From Verrucomicrobiota bacterium (lineage in GTDB: Bacteria; Verrucomicrobiota; Verrucomicrobiia; Limisphaerales; UBA1319): a DNA stretch of 64,000 bases. The stretch lies in contig JAKLFB010000022.1 in NCBI GenBank assembly GCA_022711435.1, forward strand, positions 33,420 through 97,419, written 5' to 3'. This document shows positions 6,919 to 15,671 of this stretch, in pieces. The first letter of the stretch is position 1. Each line of letters starts with the position of its first letter. Made by a program: the position numbers and the translations under genes. Under the pieces are notes generated by a model. It saw only the letters and a list, made by a program, of their open reading frames with translations. It had not been told where the DNA came from and made no database searches.

Positions 6919-9900
6919 TTACGGTTGCGCGGGGATGAAGCGCACCCCGTAATCGCCCATGGGCAGCCAGAGCCCGCCATCGAGCCGCCCATCGGCCTGG
7001 TCGAGGTTGGCGCCATAGCAGGCGGGCGGCTGGCCGGCGCCGACCGACTCGAGCCGGGCGGGATCGGTCTGGTCCCACAAGGTGAAATCGCCCATGCTCG
7101 ATTGGCTCACCAGGAGCGAGTCGAACCCGGCGATCGCCGACACGGGCTGGCTGACCTCGACGGAGCCGGCCCGGACGAGCTTGCGGGCGCCTTGATCGAG
7201 CGTCCAGGTTTCGAGGCGGTGACCTTGGCTCGCCGAGTCCGGCGCGCCGATATAGATAAAGCCCTCGTGGACGGCGACGGGGTGAGGCCATTCCTTCGAG
7301 AGCGGCATCGCGGCGACCCAGGAGGCGGAGACGCCATCATAGGCGCAGACGTCGAGGAAATCGGTCCAGTCGGTGGTCCAATCGGCATTCCAGTGAGGTC
7401 CGGCCGTGTAGAGGAGGGCGCCGAGATCGGAGACATGGGAGATGCCCTGGAGCCTGCCGGGGATGTTGACGGGGGCGCGGGCTTCCGGGTGGGCGGGATC
7501 GGTGTAATCGATGACATCGAGGAAGTCCTTTTGCACCCAGGTGCCAGGCGGCATGATCTCCGTGACGTAGACGTTCTTCACGGGATCCCATCGAATGACC
7601 GGAGCCGGGGTGTAGGGGGAGAGGACGCCTTCGAGGAATTCGGATGCCTGGTGGCTGAGGAAGAGGCATCCGTTGGCAGCGACGGCCGGGCTGAAATTCC
7701 ACCATGAGTTGCCGGCGAGGTTCAGGTCGGAGGCGAGCCGGGGCTGGGCGGGGTCGGCGACATCGAAGGCCAGGAGGCGCCCGCTGTCGCCCCCGTACCA
7801 TCCGCGCCACATCGAGGGGGCGAACAGGTCGATCCCGACCAGGGGAGAATCCCACCGCCACCAATAGTGGCTGGCGACAGATCCTTGCCAGACCAGGAGT
7901 CCGGGTTTGGGCCAGAGGGGGCGGAGCGCGCAGACGGATTGCTCGCCGAGATTGGCCGTGGTGGATCCTGCGATGGAGAGATCGGGCAGTTGCGCGAGGT
8001 CGAGCACGGTGAGGACGATCGGGCGGGCGGGAGGGTCGGATGGGTTGGCGGGATCGGCCAGAGGCATGACATAATAATAGAAGGAGGGATCGGTCTGGGC
8101 GATGTAGAGGCGATCGCCCTGGCGAGCCGCCCCGGCGACGGGCAGGCTGGCATCGAGCGGGAGGAGGCGCAGGACGCGGGCCGGATCGGCGGCGGGGGCG
8201 ACGCGCAGGACGGGTCGGCCGGCGGGGCTGGCAGCGGGCTGGTCGGCGATCTCGATCAGGAAATCGCCGGCCACGAAGAGACGGTTGACGGGCCAGGACA
8301 GCTCGAGGGAATGGGTGACTTCGGGGTGGTCGCGGTCGGCGGCGTTGACGGAGAGCAGCTCCTGGCCGGAGATGGAGAGGATGGTGTTTTGACGGACGGC
8401 GGTGCGGCGGGCCTGGGTGCGGTGCTCGATGACGCCCCGGGCCTCGAGGCGGTCGGCGGGCGTGTGGGAGACCCGCAGGTCGATGAGCTGGACACGGGAG
8501 GCATAGCCATCCTGGTAATCGCCCTGGTAGGGGACGAGGATCAGGCCGGGATCGGAGCCTTCCGGCGGCAACACGTTGAATGCTTTCTCGTCGAAGTTGG
8601 CTTCGCTCGAGGACCAGTTCTGCCCGAGCAACACCTTGCTCATCAGGCTGGGGCGGGTCGGGTCCTGCACATTGAACAGCGACACCGCAACCCTCCAGCC
8701 GTCCGTGTTGTCCGTCCCGACGGCCACGAGGCGATCGCCGAGCGGATGGAGGTAAGTGGACCAGCCCGGGATCGTCAGCTCGCCGAGGACAACCGGCTGG
8801 CTGGGGTCCGCGAGATCGACAACCCACAGGGGATCGACCCGCAGGAACGTGACCACGTAGAGCCGGGTCCCTTCGAAGAGCGATGCGGTGAGGGATTCCT
8901 GGGTGACCAGATCCAGGCGGCCAAGGCGGCGGGGGTTGAATGGATCCTGCATGCTGTAGGCATGGACAGAGACGGTCCGGGCGCTGCCGACACTGGACTC
9001 GGTCACGGTCGTGAACACGTCATCGCGGAGGTTCATGTTGAACTTCCTCTGGACGGGGCCTGGCGAGGGGATCTCGGCGGTGGGGCGCATGATCCCGGTC
9101 GGATCGGAAATGTCGATGCAGTAGATGGGATATCCGTTTTGCCGGCTCGAGTAGGACGTGGAGGCCACGAACAGGAACCGGTCCGTCGCCATCACGGTGT
9201 AGGAGTATCCGGGGTAGACGATCGCATCGCGCAGGACGGGGGATTCGGGCTGAGCCAGGTCGATGGAGCTGACCTGGACGACGGACTCCCAGGCGCCTCC
9301 GGAATCGCCGGCGACAGGCCGATAGACTTGAGAGGTGAGGTAGAGGACGCTGCCCACGAGCCGGTTTTCCTGGGCCTGGATGCTGCCGGGCACGGCCTGC
9401 CGGGCGACGATAGCGGGGCTCTCCTGGTCGATCCGCACGACCAGGATCTGGCTTTGGCCGTTGGCGGCGTCGTACTGGCAATCGTCGCGAGCCAGGAGGA
9501 CGACGTGGCGGTCGCCGAGCAGGTGGAGCTGCTCGCCGGCTGCGGCCAGTTCGAGAGCGCCGCGCAGCACAGGCGCGCTGGCATCGGCGATGTCGATGAC
9601 CTGGAGGCCGCGGTACTGGTTGAAGAAGAAAAGACGGTCGCCCTGGATCTTCCAGATATCGGACTCCTGGACCGCGCGCGGGGCATCGACGGCCGGTGTG
9701 CCGGGCGCGCCAGAGCCCAAGGCGTCGAAGCCGTTGCGATAGAGAATGGCGTCGGGAGAGGACGAGGGTGCGCCCTGGAATCCGGTCGCTCCCTGGAACA
9801 GGGTGCCGGACAGGGCGACCTCTGCATCGCCGCGGACGCGGAACAGCTCGAGACCGGGGGATTGGGGGAGGCGGAAGGTGATGGAGCCGGCGGAGCCATT

Positions 9901-10410
9901 GGGGCGTTCGACGGCGCGGTGGACCCAGGCGCCCTCCCCGAGCCGCGACCGGCTCTGGAGGGTGACCTGCTGCAGGCCTGGGGGCACGCGGACAACAACG
10001 ACGACTTGACCGCCCTCGAGGCGGATATCCGTAATCGCGGGCTGGGCGGTGGCGGCGGTGAGGGCGCCGATCTGCGCGATGAACAACAGCAACAGCGCGA
10101 CCGACACCGGCAACAACCTTAGGGTCTGTGCAAAAATTACTTCCGATTTTGGCGGGAGCGCCGCCGGGCCCGATGCGAGGCGCAAGGGAGGGAGTGTATC
10201 CCCCTGCGATACTCGACCGACCGAGCCACGAAGCAGATGGCCCGGCGCCGCCCCGCCCCGCAGGGCTGGGGGCCTTGGGCGGCCTGGCTGTGTTGCTCCT
10301 CGCTCACAGACCGCGCGGGTATGCTCGCTCGTCGCGCCTTGCCAGCCCGCCCAATCCCCTCCAGCAAAATCGGAATTAATTTTTGCACAGACCCTTAGGT
10401 ATCTTTTCAT
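6919..10410 (-). CDS. Giant beta-propeller protein interrupted in its signal peptide by a repeat element
   Basis: The open frame is 1163 residues. Much of it (about 230-1160) is repeated blade-like sequence of the beta-propeller domain type, for example LYVVTFLRVDPLWVVDLADPSQPVVLGELTIPGWSTYLHP read as separate blades. Residues 1-6 (MKRYLR) and the hydrophobic run LLPVSVALLLLFIAQIGAL at about 99-117 make a normal signal peptide only if the intervening 92 residues are removed. Those 92 codons are exactly the 273-bp element at 10122-10394 plus a 3-bp duplication. The ancestral protein was therefore about 1071 residues and secreted. Export of the present form is doubtful unless translation restarts at a GTG just after the element. 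The ligand or partner is unknown. Confidence 0.85.
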   Translation of the reverse strand: MKRYLRVCAKINSDFAGGDWAGWQGATSEHTRAVCERGATQPGRPRPPALRGGAAPGHLLRGSVGRVSQGDTLPPLRLASGPAALPPKSEVIFAQTLRLLPVSVALLLLFIAQIGALTAATAQPAITDIRLEGGQVVVVVRVPPGLQQVTLQSRSRLGEGAWVHRAVERPNGSAGSITFRLPQSPGLELFRVRGDAEVALSGTLFQGATGFQGAPSSSPDAILYRNGFDALGSGAPGTPAVDAPRAVQESDIWKIQGDRLFFFNQYRGLQVIDIADASAPVLRGALELAAAGEQLHLLGDRHVVLLARDDCQYDAANGQSQILVVRIDQESPAIVARQAVPGSIQAQENRLVGSVLYLTSQVYRPVAGDSGGAWESVVQVSSIDLAQPESPVLRDAIVYPGYSYTVMATDRFLFVASTSYSSRQNGYPIYCIDISDPTGIMRPTAEIPSPGPVQRKFNMNLRDDVFTTVTESSVGSARTVSVHAYSMQDPFNPRRLGRLDLVTQESLTASLFEGTRLYVVTFLRVDPLWVVDLADPSQPVVLGELTIPGWSTYLHPLGDRLVAVGTDNTDGWRVAVSLFNVQDPTRPSLMSKVLLGQNWSSSEANFDEKAFNVLPPEGSDPGLILVPYQGDYQDGYASRVQLIDLRVSHTPADRLEARGVIEHRTQARRTAVRQNTILSISGQELLSVNAADRDHPEVTHSLELSWPVNRLFVAGDFLIEIADQPAASPAGRPVLRVAPAADPARVLRLLPLDASLPVAGAARQGDRLYIAQTDPSFYYYVMPLADPANPSDPPARPIVLTVLDLAQLPDLSIAGSTTANLGEQSVCALRPLWPKPGLLVWQGSVASHYWWRWDSPLVGIDLFAPSMWRGWYGGDSGRLLAFDVADPAQPRLASDLNLAGNSWWNFSPAVAANGCLFLSHQASEFLEGVLSPYTPAPVIRWDPVKNVYVTEIMPPGTWVQKDFLDVIDYTDPAHPEARAPVNIPGRLQGISHVSDLGALLYTAGPHWNADWTTDWTDFLDVCAYDGVSASWVAAMPLSKEWPHPVAVHEGFIYIGAPDSASQGHRLETWTLDQGARKLVRAGSVEVSQPVSAIAGFDSLLVSQSSMGDFTLWDQTDPARLESVGAGQPPACYGANLDQADGRLDGGLWLPMGDYGVRFIPAQP
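10122..10394 (-). mobile_element. MITE-like element, copy 2 (273 bp), in frame inside a gene
   Basis: The element is bounded by inverted repeats that agree over about 31 bases with one mismatch, beginning GGGTCTGTGCAAAAATTA. It is flanked by a perfect TTA duplication (10119-10121 and 10395-10397, TAA on the gene strand). It lies within the 5' end of the beta-propeller gene in the orientation whose through-frame has no stop, so 276 bp (92 codons) were added without breaking the frame. Removing the element and one duplication gives codons for MKRYLRLLPVSVALLLLF, an intact signal peptide. Confidence 0.9.
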
Positions 10411-10498
10411 GGCGGCCTCGACTCGATTGGATCCTGCATAACGTAGGCAGGATTCATGCCAGCGTCAAGGAACCGGCGGCGGGACCGGCGCGGGCCGG

Positions 10499-11461
10499 TC
10501 AGGTTTGAAGGACGATCTTGCCAAGGGCGCCCGGCTCGAGGATGAGGCGGTGGGCTTCGGCAGCATTGGCGACGGGGAGCCTGCGGCCGACGACGGGCTG
10601 AAGAAAGCCGCGCTCGAGCCCGGCGACGAGGGCCGCATGGACCATCTCGAGCTCGGCTTCCGGGGCATTGAAGAGCATCATGCCGAGGATATCGGCATCG
10701 CGGCTCATGGCATCGCGGGGATTGATCTCGATGGGGCCGCGGGAGCCGATGATGACGATGCGTCCGTGGCGCGCAAGGAGGCTGAGGTCGCGTCCGAGGT
10801 TGACGTTGGCGAGCATCTCGAGGACGAGGTGGACGCCGTGGTTGCCGGTGAGATCGAGGAGGGCGGCGGGATAATCGGGCTGGCGGTGGTCGAGGACATG
10901 GTGGGCGCCCTGCTCGGCGACCAGGCGCCTTCCAGCCTCGGTGCCTGCGGTGCCAATGACGCGGAGGCCATGGGCGCGCGCGATCTGCACGGCGGCGATC
11001 CCGACCCCCCCGCTGGCCCCATGGACGAGGACGGATTCCCCGGGCGCGGCCCGGCCGCGCTGGAACAGGGCGCGCCAGGCGGTTGCGTAGGGCACGCCCA
11101 CAGCAGCCCCCTGCTCGAAGGTGACGGCATCGGGCAGAGGATGGATCTGGTTGCAGCGGCAGAGTGTCTTCTCCGCATAGACGCCGGTGAGTGAGCCGGA
11201 GGTGTAGACGCGGTCGCCCGGCTTCCAGCGGTGGACATCCGGCCCCACGACCTCGATCTCGCCGGCGGCGTCGGAGCCGGGAGTGTAAGGGAGCGGAGGC
11301 AAGCGGCCGTATTTGCCGGAGCGGATGTAGGTTTCGACGGGATTGACGCCGGCGCAGCGGACGCGGATGAGGGCCTGGTGCGAGCCGGGACGGGGGTCGG
11401 GCGCATCCACGAGCTGGAGCACCTGGGGATCGCCGAACTGGTGGACGCGGATGGCCTTCAT
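10499..11461 (-). CDS. Zinc-type alcohol dehydrogenase-like quinone oxidoreductase (Qor-like)
   Basis: The 320-residue protein has the medium-chain dehydrogenase layout: an N-terminal GroES-like domain (MKAIRVHQFGDPQVLQLVDAP, then AGVNPVETYIRSGKYG) and a Rossmann domain with VLVHGASGGVGIAAVQIARAHGLRVIGTAG at about 140-170. The catalytic-zinc Cys/His set of true alcohol dehydrogenases is missing, as in NADPH:quinone reductases of the Qor group. It probably reduces quinones or conjugated carbonyls with NADPH in the cytoplasm. Three bases separate its start from the stop of the small gene at 11465, which is upstream in the same direction, so the two are probably co-transcribed. Confidence 0.9.
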   Translation of the reverse strand: MKAIRVHQFGDPQVLQLVDAPDPRPGSHQALIRVRCAGVNPVETYIRSGKYGRLPPLPYTPGSDAAGEIEVVGPDVHRWKPGDRVYTSGSLTGVYAEKTLCRCNQIHPLPDAVTFEQGAAVGVPYATAWRALFQRGRAAPGESVLVHGASGGVGIAAVQIARAHGLRVIGTAGTEAGRRLVAEQGAHHVLDHRQPDYPAALLDLTGNHGVHLVLEMLANVNLGRDLSLLARHGRIVIIGSRGPIEINPRDAMSRDADILGMMLFNAPEAELEMVHAALVAGLERGFLQPVVGRRLPVANAAEAHRLILEPGALGKIVLQT

Positions 11462-11464
11462 CGC

Positions 11465-11746
11465 TCAAGCGGCGCTCTGGCGCACCTGTTCCTTGCGGGA
11501 TTCGAGCTCGGCGCGCTGGGATTGGCGATCGCAGACGAGCTGCTGGCGGATGGTCTCGGCGGACTCGGCATCGCCCTGGGCTTCGGCCTGCGCGATCCGG
11601 TCGCGGGCGAGCAGCTCGAGCTCGGCGATTTTGGCGGTGTATTTCGCATCCAGCTCGGCCAGCGCCTTCCTCTGCGCGTCGGTGAGCTTGGGAGATGGCC
11701 CGGACTTTCCGAGCCGTTCCATGGCGAGTTCGTAAGCGGTTTTCAT
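11465..11746 (-). CDS. Small coiled-coil protein of unknown function
   Basis: From the ATG at 11746 the protein is 93 residues, MKTAYELAMERLGKSG onward, mostly charged helix (LTDAQRKALAELDAKYTAKIAELELLARDRIAQAEAQ read in parts) that should form a coiled coil. I chose this Met because the 15 extra upstream codons look like non-coding sequence and the MKTAYELAMERL opening recurs, to my recollection, in Verrucomicrobiota hypothetical proteins. There is no signal peptide or membrane segment. It precedes the Qor-like gene with a 3-base gap. Function unknown. Confidence 0.7.
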   Translation of the reverse strand: MKTAYELAMERLGKSGPSPKLTDAQRKALAELDAKYTAKIAELELLARDRIAQAEAQGDAESAETIRQQLVCDRQSQRAELESRKEQVRQSAA

Positions 11747-11891
11747 CGTCGGCGACAGCGACAATCTGAGCCGGACGGCCGATGAAGGCAAAACAAAAAC
11801 AGCCCGGGGCGCTCAAAAACAGCGGGGCCGCGCGGCGGCCGGAGGCACTTTGCGGATTGACGGTCCGCGCCGATGAGTATTAACTGCGGCC

Positions 11892-12275
11892 ATGCGCATT
11901 TGGATTGCAGTCATCGTGGCGGGATGCCTGGCTTCAGGCTGCGCGTCGCACAAGGCGGGGGCTTCGGGCGGGCAGGCGGCTGCGGCGACGCAACAGCCGG
12001 GAGGGGAAGGGGTTTACACCAACGGGAACACCGTCATTCGGGTCGAGGAGGCGTTTGTGGGCAAGGTGGCGTCGGTGAACGGGGCGCTCCGGTATGCGGT
12101 TCTGGATTTTGCGCTGAACCCGCTGCCGGCGGTGGGCGCGCAGCTGGGCGTCTATCGCAATGGGGTAAAGGTGGGAGAGGTGAAGATCACCGGCCCGGCG
12201 TATCACAGCAACACCGTGGGCGATCTCGTGGCGGGAGAGGCGCAGGTTGGGGACGATATCCGGCGGGGTCCCTAG
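11892..12275 (+). CDS. Small lipoprotein of unknown function
   Basis: The 127-residue protein begins MRIWIAVIVAGCLASGC, a lipoprotein signal with the modified Cys at about 17, followed by a Ser/Gly/Ala-rich linker. The remainder (about 50-127) is a small beta-rich domain, FVGKVASVNGALRYAVLDF and GVYRNGVKVGEVKITGP, resembling short beta-barrel modules found in other verrucomicrobial lipoproteins. It is probably anchored in the envelope facing the periplasm. It sits alone between divergent and convergent neighbours. Function unknown. Confidence 0.75.
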   Translation: MRIWIAVIVAGCLASGCASHKAGASGGQAAAATQQPGGEGVYTNGNTVIRVEEAFVGKVASVNGALRYAVLDFALNPLPAVGAQLGVYRNGVKVGEVKITGPAYHSNTVGDLVAGEAQVGDDIRRGP

Positions 12276-12287
12276 CGGTGTCTCACA

Positions 12288-13040
12288 CTAGCGCCATTTG
12301 AAGTTGAAGATCAGCTGGAGGCCGGCGAGCAGGGTGAACCAGTAGATCAGCTGGGTGAACAGGCCTTCGGAGACGCGCCGGTTGAGCCACACGCCGAGCC
12401 AAACCCCGACGGGGATCAACGGGAGGAAGAAGAGGCTGATGCGAAGGGTGTCGGCGTGGATGATGCCGCGGGCGATGAAGAAGGGCATCTTGATCCAGTT
12501 GATCCAGGTGAAGATGAGGACGGTGGTGCCGACGTAGATTTCCTTGGGCAGCTTCTGGGGCAGGAGGAACACGCTGATGACGGGGCCGGCCCCGTGCGCG
12601 ATGCTCGAGGTGAACCCGGCTCCGATCCCGCAGGGGACGCCGAGGGCGTGGTTGGGCCGGAAGACGCCGTGGGCTTGCAGGATCCGCTCTTTGGTGAACT
12701 GGAACAGCACGAAGGAGACGGCGAGGATGCCGATGGCGAGGTTGAGCTGGCGGTCGGAGACGTTGCCGATGAGCTGGACTCCGAGGAGGACTCCGACAAC
12801 GACGCCGGGGAGGAGGTAGCGGAGGTTGGAGCGGTCCCACTTGCGCCAGTAATGGTAAAGGGAGAAGACATCCCCGGCGCACAGGAGGGGGAGGATGACG
12901 CCGATCGCGACCCGGGCGTCGAAGGCCAGCGCGCACAGGGGCGTGGTGAGCATGCCGAGGCCGCCCCCAAAGCCGGCCTTGGACAGCCCGATGAACAGCA
13001 CTGCCAAACCTGCCAGCAGCTCCCGGCTCCAATCGCTCAT
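12288..13040 (-). CDS. TSUP/TauE-SafE family membrane transporter
   Basis: Using the ATG at 13040 the protein is 250 residues, MSDWSRELLAGLAVLFIGLSKAGFGGGLGML onward, with about eight hydrophobic helices and the two-halves repeat of the TSUP family; the GLSKAGFGGG motif is typical. Family members export sulfite, sulfoacetate or related small anions. The much longer frame upstream overlaps the next gene and was rejected. The start lies 7 bases from the stop of the exported oxidoreductase at 13048-14415, so the two form an operon, which hints that the exporter may move a product of that enzyme or be an unrelated passenger. Confidence 0.9.
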   Translation of the reverse strand: MSDWSRELLAGLAVLFIGLSKAGFGGGLGMLTTPLCALAFDARVAIGVILPLLCAGDVFSLYHYWRKWDRSNLRYLLPGVVVGVLLGVQLIGNVSDRQLNLAIGILAVSFVLFQFTKERILQAHGVFRPNHALGVPCGIGAGFTSSIAHGAGPVISVFLLPQKLPKEIYVGTTVLIFTWINWIKMPFFIARGIIHADTLRISLFFLPLIPVGVWLGVWLNRRVSEGLFTQLIYWFTLLAGLQLIFNFKWR

Positions 13041-13047
13041 CGGGGGG

Positions 13048-14415
13048 CTACAGCGTCCAGCCAGGGCGATACTCGCGGCGGATGTATTGATTGGCGGCCT
13101 CGAGGTTGGTGACGCGGAGGCTGGGGCCATCCCAGTGGAGCTTGGTGCGGGTGAGCTCCTCGCGGAGCGCGCGGCGCAAGGCGATATTGCCCAGCAGAAC
13201 GACCTCGGCCAAAGGGCCGGCCCAGTCGAAATGGGAACCGGCGGGCGCGCCCCCCTTGCAGGCATTGATCCACTCGATGTAATGGCCGGGGGACCGCGGG
13301 ATGGTCTTGGGAGGCACGCCAAACTCGCGGGCCTTGGCCTGGGGGATGATTTGCGTGCCGAGGATCTTGCCTCGATCGCCGACCAGCAGGCGGCCGTTGG
13401 ATCCGAACTCGCGTTCGGGCTCGAGCTCGTCGGGCCGGGCGGGGCGCAGGCCGCCGTCGTACCAGGTCAACGCGAGCGCGGGCATATCGCCCCGGGCGGG
13501 GAACTGGTAGCGGACGATCGAGGAGAGGGGGTAGGTTTCATCGTTGACCCGGCTGGAGACTGCCTCGACGGTCAGGGGATGCCCAAGCTGGAGCGCCCGG
13601 AAGACGGGGTCCATGGCGTGGCAGCCGATGTCGCCGAGCGCGCCGGTGCCGAAGTCCCACCAGCCGCGCCATTTGAAGGGGTGGTAGGCGGGATGATAGG
13701 AGCGGGCGGGGGCGGGGCCGAGCCAGAGATCCCACTCGAGCGCGTCGGGCACGGCCGGCGTGTCGGCAGGACGGGAGACGCCCTGGGGCCAGTATTCATC
13801 GAGAAGGCCGCGCGAGGGGCGGTCAGTCCAGATGTGGGCTTCGCGGACGGGGCCGATGGCGCCGGCGGCGACCATCTCGCAGAGCTGGCGTGTTTCCTCG
13901 GAGGCCTGGCCCTGGTTGCCCATCTGGGTGGCGACCCGGTGCTCGCGAGCAGCGAGGGCCAGCTGGCGGGCTTCCCAGACGGAATGGGTGAGAGGTTTCT
14001 CGCAGTAGACATGCTTGCCAAGACGGATGGCGCGCATGCTGGCAAAGGCATGGGTGTGATCGGGAGTGGCCACCACGACGGCGTCGATGTCCTTCTGCGT
14101 GTCGAGCATCCGGCGGTAGTCCTTGTGCTGTTTGGCCTGGGGATAGCGGCGGAAAACGCGGGCGGCGTGGTTCCAGTCCACGTCGCAGAGGGCGACGATG
14201 TTCTCCGACTCCATCTGGCGGAGGTCGGAGAAGCCTTGGCCGCCGATGCCGATGCCGGCGATGTTGAGCTTCTGGCTGGGGGGCGTGGCGCCGCGGAGGC
14301 CGAGGATGTGGGGCTGGACCGCGAAGAAGGCGGCCGCTGCGCCGGCGCCGCGAGCGAGGAACCGGCGGCGAGAAAGCGGATGGGATGAAAGGGCGGAATT
14401 GGTGCTGGGTTTCAT
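13048..14415 (-). CDS. Tat-exported Gfo/Idh/MocA family oxidoreductase
   Basis: The 455-residue protein starts with a clear twin-arginine leader (SRRRFLARGAGAAAAFFAV, about 15-33). The mature part has the NAD(P)-binding Rossmann opening LNIAGIGIGGQGFSDL, the family motif CEKPLTHSVWEARQL with the conserved Lys, and a C-terminal alpha/beta domain containing the DFGTGALGDIGCHAMDP stretch. Enzymes of this family oxidise or reduce sugars and cyclitols. Tat export implies the enzyme carries its own tightly bound cofactor into the periplasm, as in glucose-fructose oxidoreductase. The substrate is unknown. It is followed by a TSUP transporter 7 bases downstream. Confidence 0.92.
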   Translation of the reverse strand: MKPSTNSALSSHPLSRRRFLARGAGAAAAFFAVQPHILGLRGATPPSQKLNIAGIGIGGQGFSDLRQMESENIVALCDVDWNHAARVFRRYPQAKQHKDYRRMLDTQKDIDAVVVATPDHTHAFASMRAIRLGKHVYCEKPLTHSVWEARQLALAAREHRVATQMGNQGQASEETRQLCEMVAAGAIGPVREAHIWTDRPSRGLLDEYWPQGVSRPADTPAVPDALEWDLWLGPAPARSYHPAYHPFKWRGWWDFGTGALGDIGCHAMDPVFRALQLGHPLTVEAVSSRVNDETYPLSSIVRYQFPARGDMPALALTWYDGGLRPARPDELEPEREFGSNGRLLVGDRGKILGTQIIPQAKAREFGVPPKTIPRSPGHYIEWINACKGGAPAGSHFDWAGPLAEVVLLGNIALRRALREELTRTKLHWDGPSLRVTNLEAANQYIRREYRPGWTL

Positions 14416-14500
14416 ATAATATCGGGCGCCACCCTAGAGGATGGGGGAGGTCGAATGCAACGGCAAATCCGCTCCGGCAAGGGAGGCGGGCGGGAGGCGA

Positions 14501-15646
14501 TCAGGGGATGGGGCCGATGCAGCGCTGGTATTCGAGTAGGACGTAGCGGTCGGTCATGCCGGCCAGGTAATCGCACACGGCCCGGTGAACGCCCGAGCCA
14601 TCGGCGCGCTTGCGGGATTGCTCGCCGATCTCGCCGGGGTGGGCGAGGTAGAAATGGAACAGCTTCTCGAGAAGGCGGACGGCGCGGAGGTTGGGCTCGT
14701 GGACCTCAGGATTGAAGTAGAGGTTCTGGTGGAGGTACTGGCGGAGCTCGATGTTGAGGGCCTGGCGCTGGGGGCTGTATTGGACGATGGGCTCGGGCTG
14801 GCGCCGGACGGCGTCGGCGGAGCCGACGCCGGCCTGCTGGAGCCGGAGCTCGGTGTGGAGGACGACGTCGCGGATCTGGCTGTCGATGAGGCAGCGGATG
14901 GTGAAGTAGCGGCGGCACTCGTCGGGCAGGAGACCCTGCTCGCGGCGGACCTGGGAGGCGGCGTCGTGCCAGATGCGGACGTCGCGTTCGAGGCGGTCCT
15001 CGTCGAGGAGGCCGGAGTCGATGCCGTCGTCGAGGTCGTGGCTGTAGTAGGCGATCTCGTCGGCGAGGTTGGCGATCTGGGCTTCGAGGGAGGAGGAAGG
15101 GGCGGCGGCGGGGCCTGCGGGATGATCGTAGGGGGTGGAATGCTTGGCAAGGCCTTCGCGGACCTCGAGGGTGAGGTTCAGGCCGGGGAACGCGGGGTAT
15201 TTTTGCTCGAGGCACTCGACGATGCGGAGGCTTTGGCGGTTGTGCTCGAACCCGCCGTGGTCGCGCATGAGCTGGTGGAGGGCGTCCTCACCCTTGTGGC
15301 CGTAGGGGGCGTGGCCGAGGTCATGAGCGAGGGCGATGGTTTCGGCGAGGTCCTCGTTGACGCGGAGGGCGCGGGCGATGTTGCGGGCGATGGCGGCGAC
15401 CTCCATGGTGTGGGTGAGGCGGGTCCGCAGGTGGTCGCCGGTGCCGTTGAGGAAGACCTGGGTCTTGTATTCGAGCCGGCGGAAGGCGCGCGAGTGGATG
15501 ACGCGGTCGCGGTCGCGCTGGTATTGGGTTCGCCAGTCGGGGGGCGGCTCGGGATAGCGGCGGCCGCGCGTGTCGGCGCTGAACTGGGCGAATGGGGCGA
15601 GCCACTGGCGCTCGTGCTGCTCGAGTTCGTGGCGGGTGCAGGGCAT
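14501..15646 (-). CDS. dgt: Deoxyguanosinetriphosphate triphosphohydrolase-like HD protein
   Basis: From the ATG at 15646 the protein is 381 residues, the size of the shorter dGTPase-like group. It contains RDRDRVIHSRAFRRLEYKTQVF, THTMEVAAIARNIAR and the HD metal motif HDLGHAPYGHKGE. The last two supply the His/His-Asp ligands. The enzyme would cleave dNTPs, chiefly dGTP, to nucleoside and triphosphate, controlling nucleotide pools. The frame continues 65 codons upstream, but that part overlaps ispH and lacks family similarity. It starts 25 bases after the ispH stop on the same strand. Confidence 0.92.
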   Translation of the reverse strand: MPCTRHELEQHERQWLAPFAQFSADTRGRRYPEPPPDWRTQYQRDRDRVIHSRAFRRLEYKTQVFLNGTGDHLRTRLTHTMEVAAIARNIARALRVNEDLAETIALAHDLGHAPYGHKGEDALHQLMRDHGGFEHNRQSLRIVECLEQKYPAFPGLNLTLEVREGLAKHSTPYDHPAGPAAAPSSSLEAQIANLADEIAYYSHDLDDGIDSGLLDEDRLERDVRIWHDAASQVRREQGLLPDECRRYFTIRCLIDSQIRDVVLHTELRLQQAGVGSADAVRRQPEPIVQYSPQRQALNIELRQYLHQNLYFNPEVHEPNLRAVRLLEKLFHFYLAHPGEIGEQSRKRADGSGVHRAVCDYLAGMTDRYVLLEYQRCIGPIP

Positions 15647-15671
15647 GGGCGGATGGGCAATGCGGCCGGTC

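Noticed and set aside
7867..10122. 751-codon open frame on the plus strand
   Set aside because: It lies entirely antisense to the beta-propeller gene, is Gly/Asp/Arg-rich without folded-domain patterns, and is the usual high-GC shadow frame.
10128..10388. Element frames starting MQKLLPIL and MQKLIPIL as a possible encoded peptide
   Set aside because: Both frames derive from the near-identical inverted ends, differ between copies, and end at the opposite repeat; no start signal or conservation pattern of a protein is apparent.
10440..10498. Terminator after the Qor-like gene
   Set aside because: A GACCGGC...GCCGGTC stem exists but it lacks a T run and is no stronger than other GC-rich inverted repeats in the window.
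12288..13322. Longer 344-residue version of the TSUP transporter
   Set aside because: The first 94 codons overlap the oxidoreductase gene, have no transporter features, and the Met at 13040 begins the family sequence.
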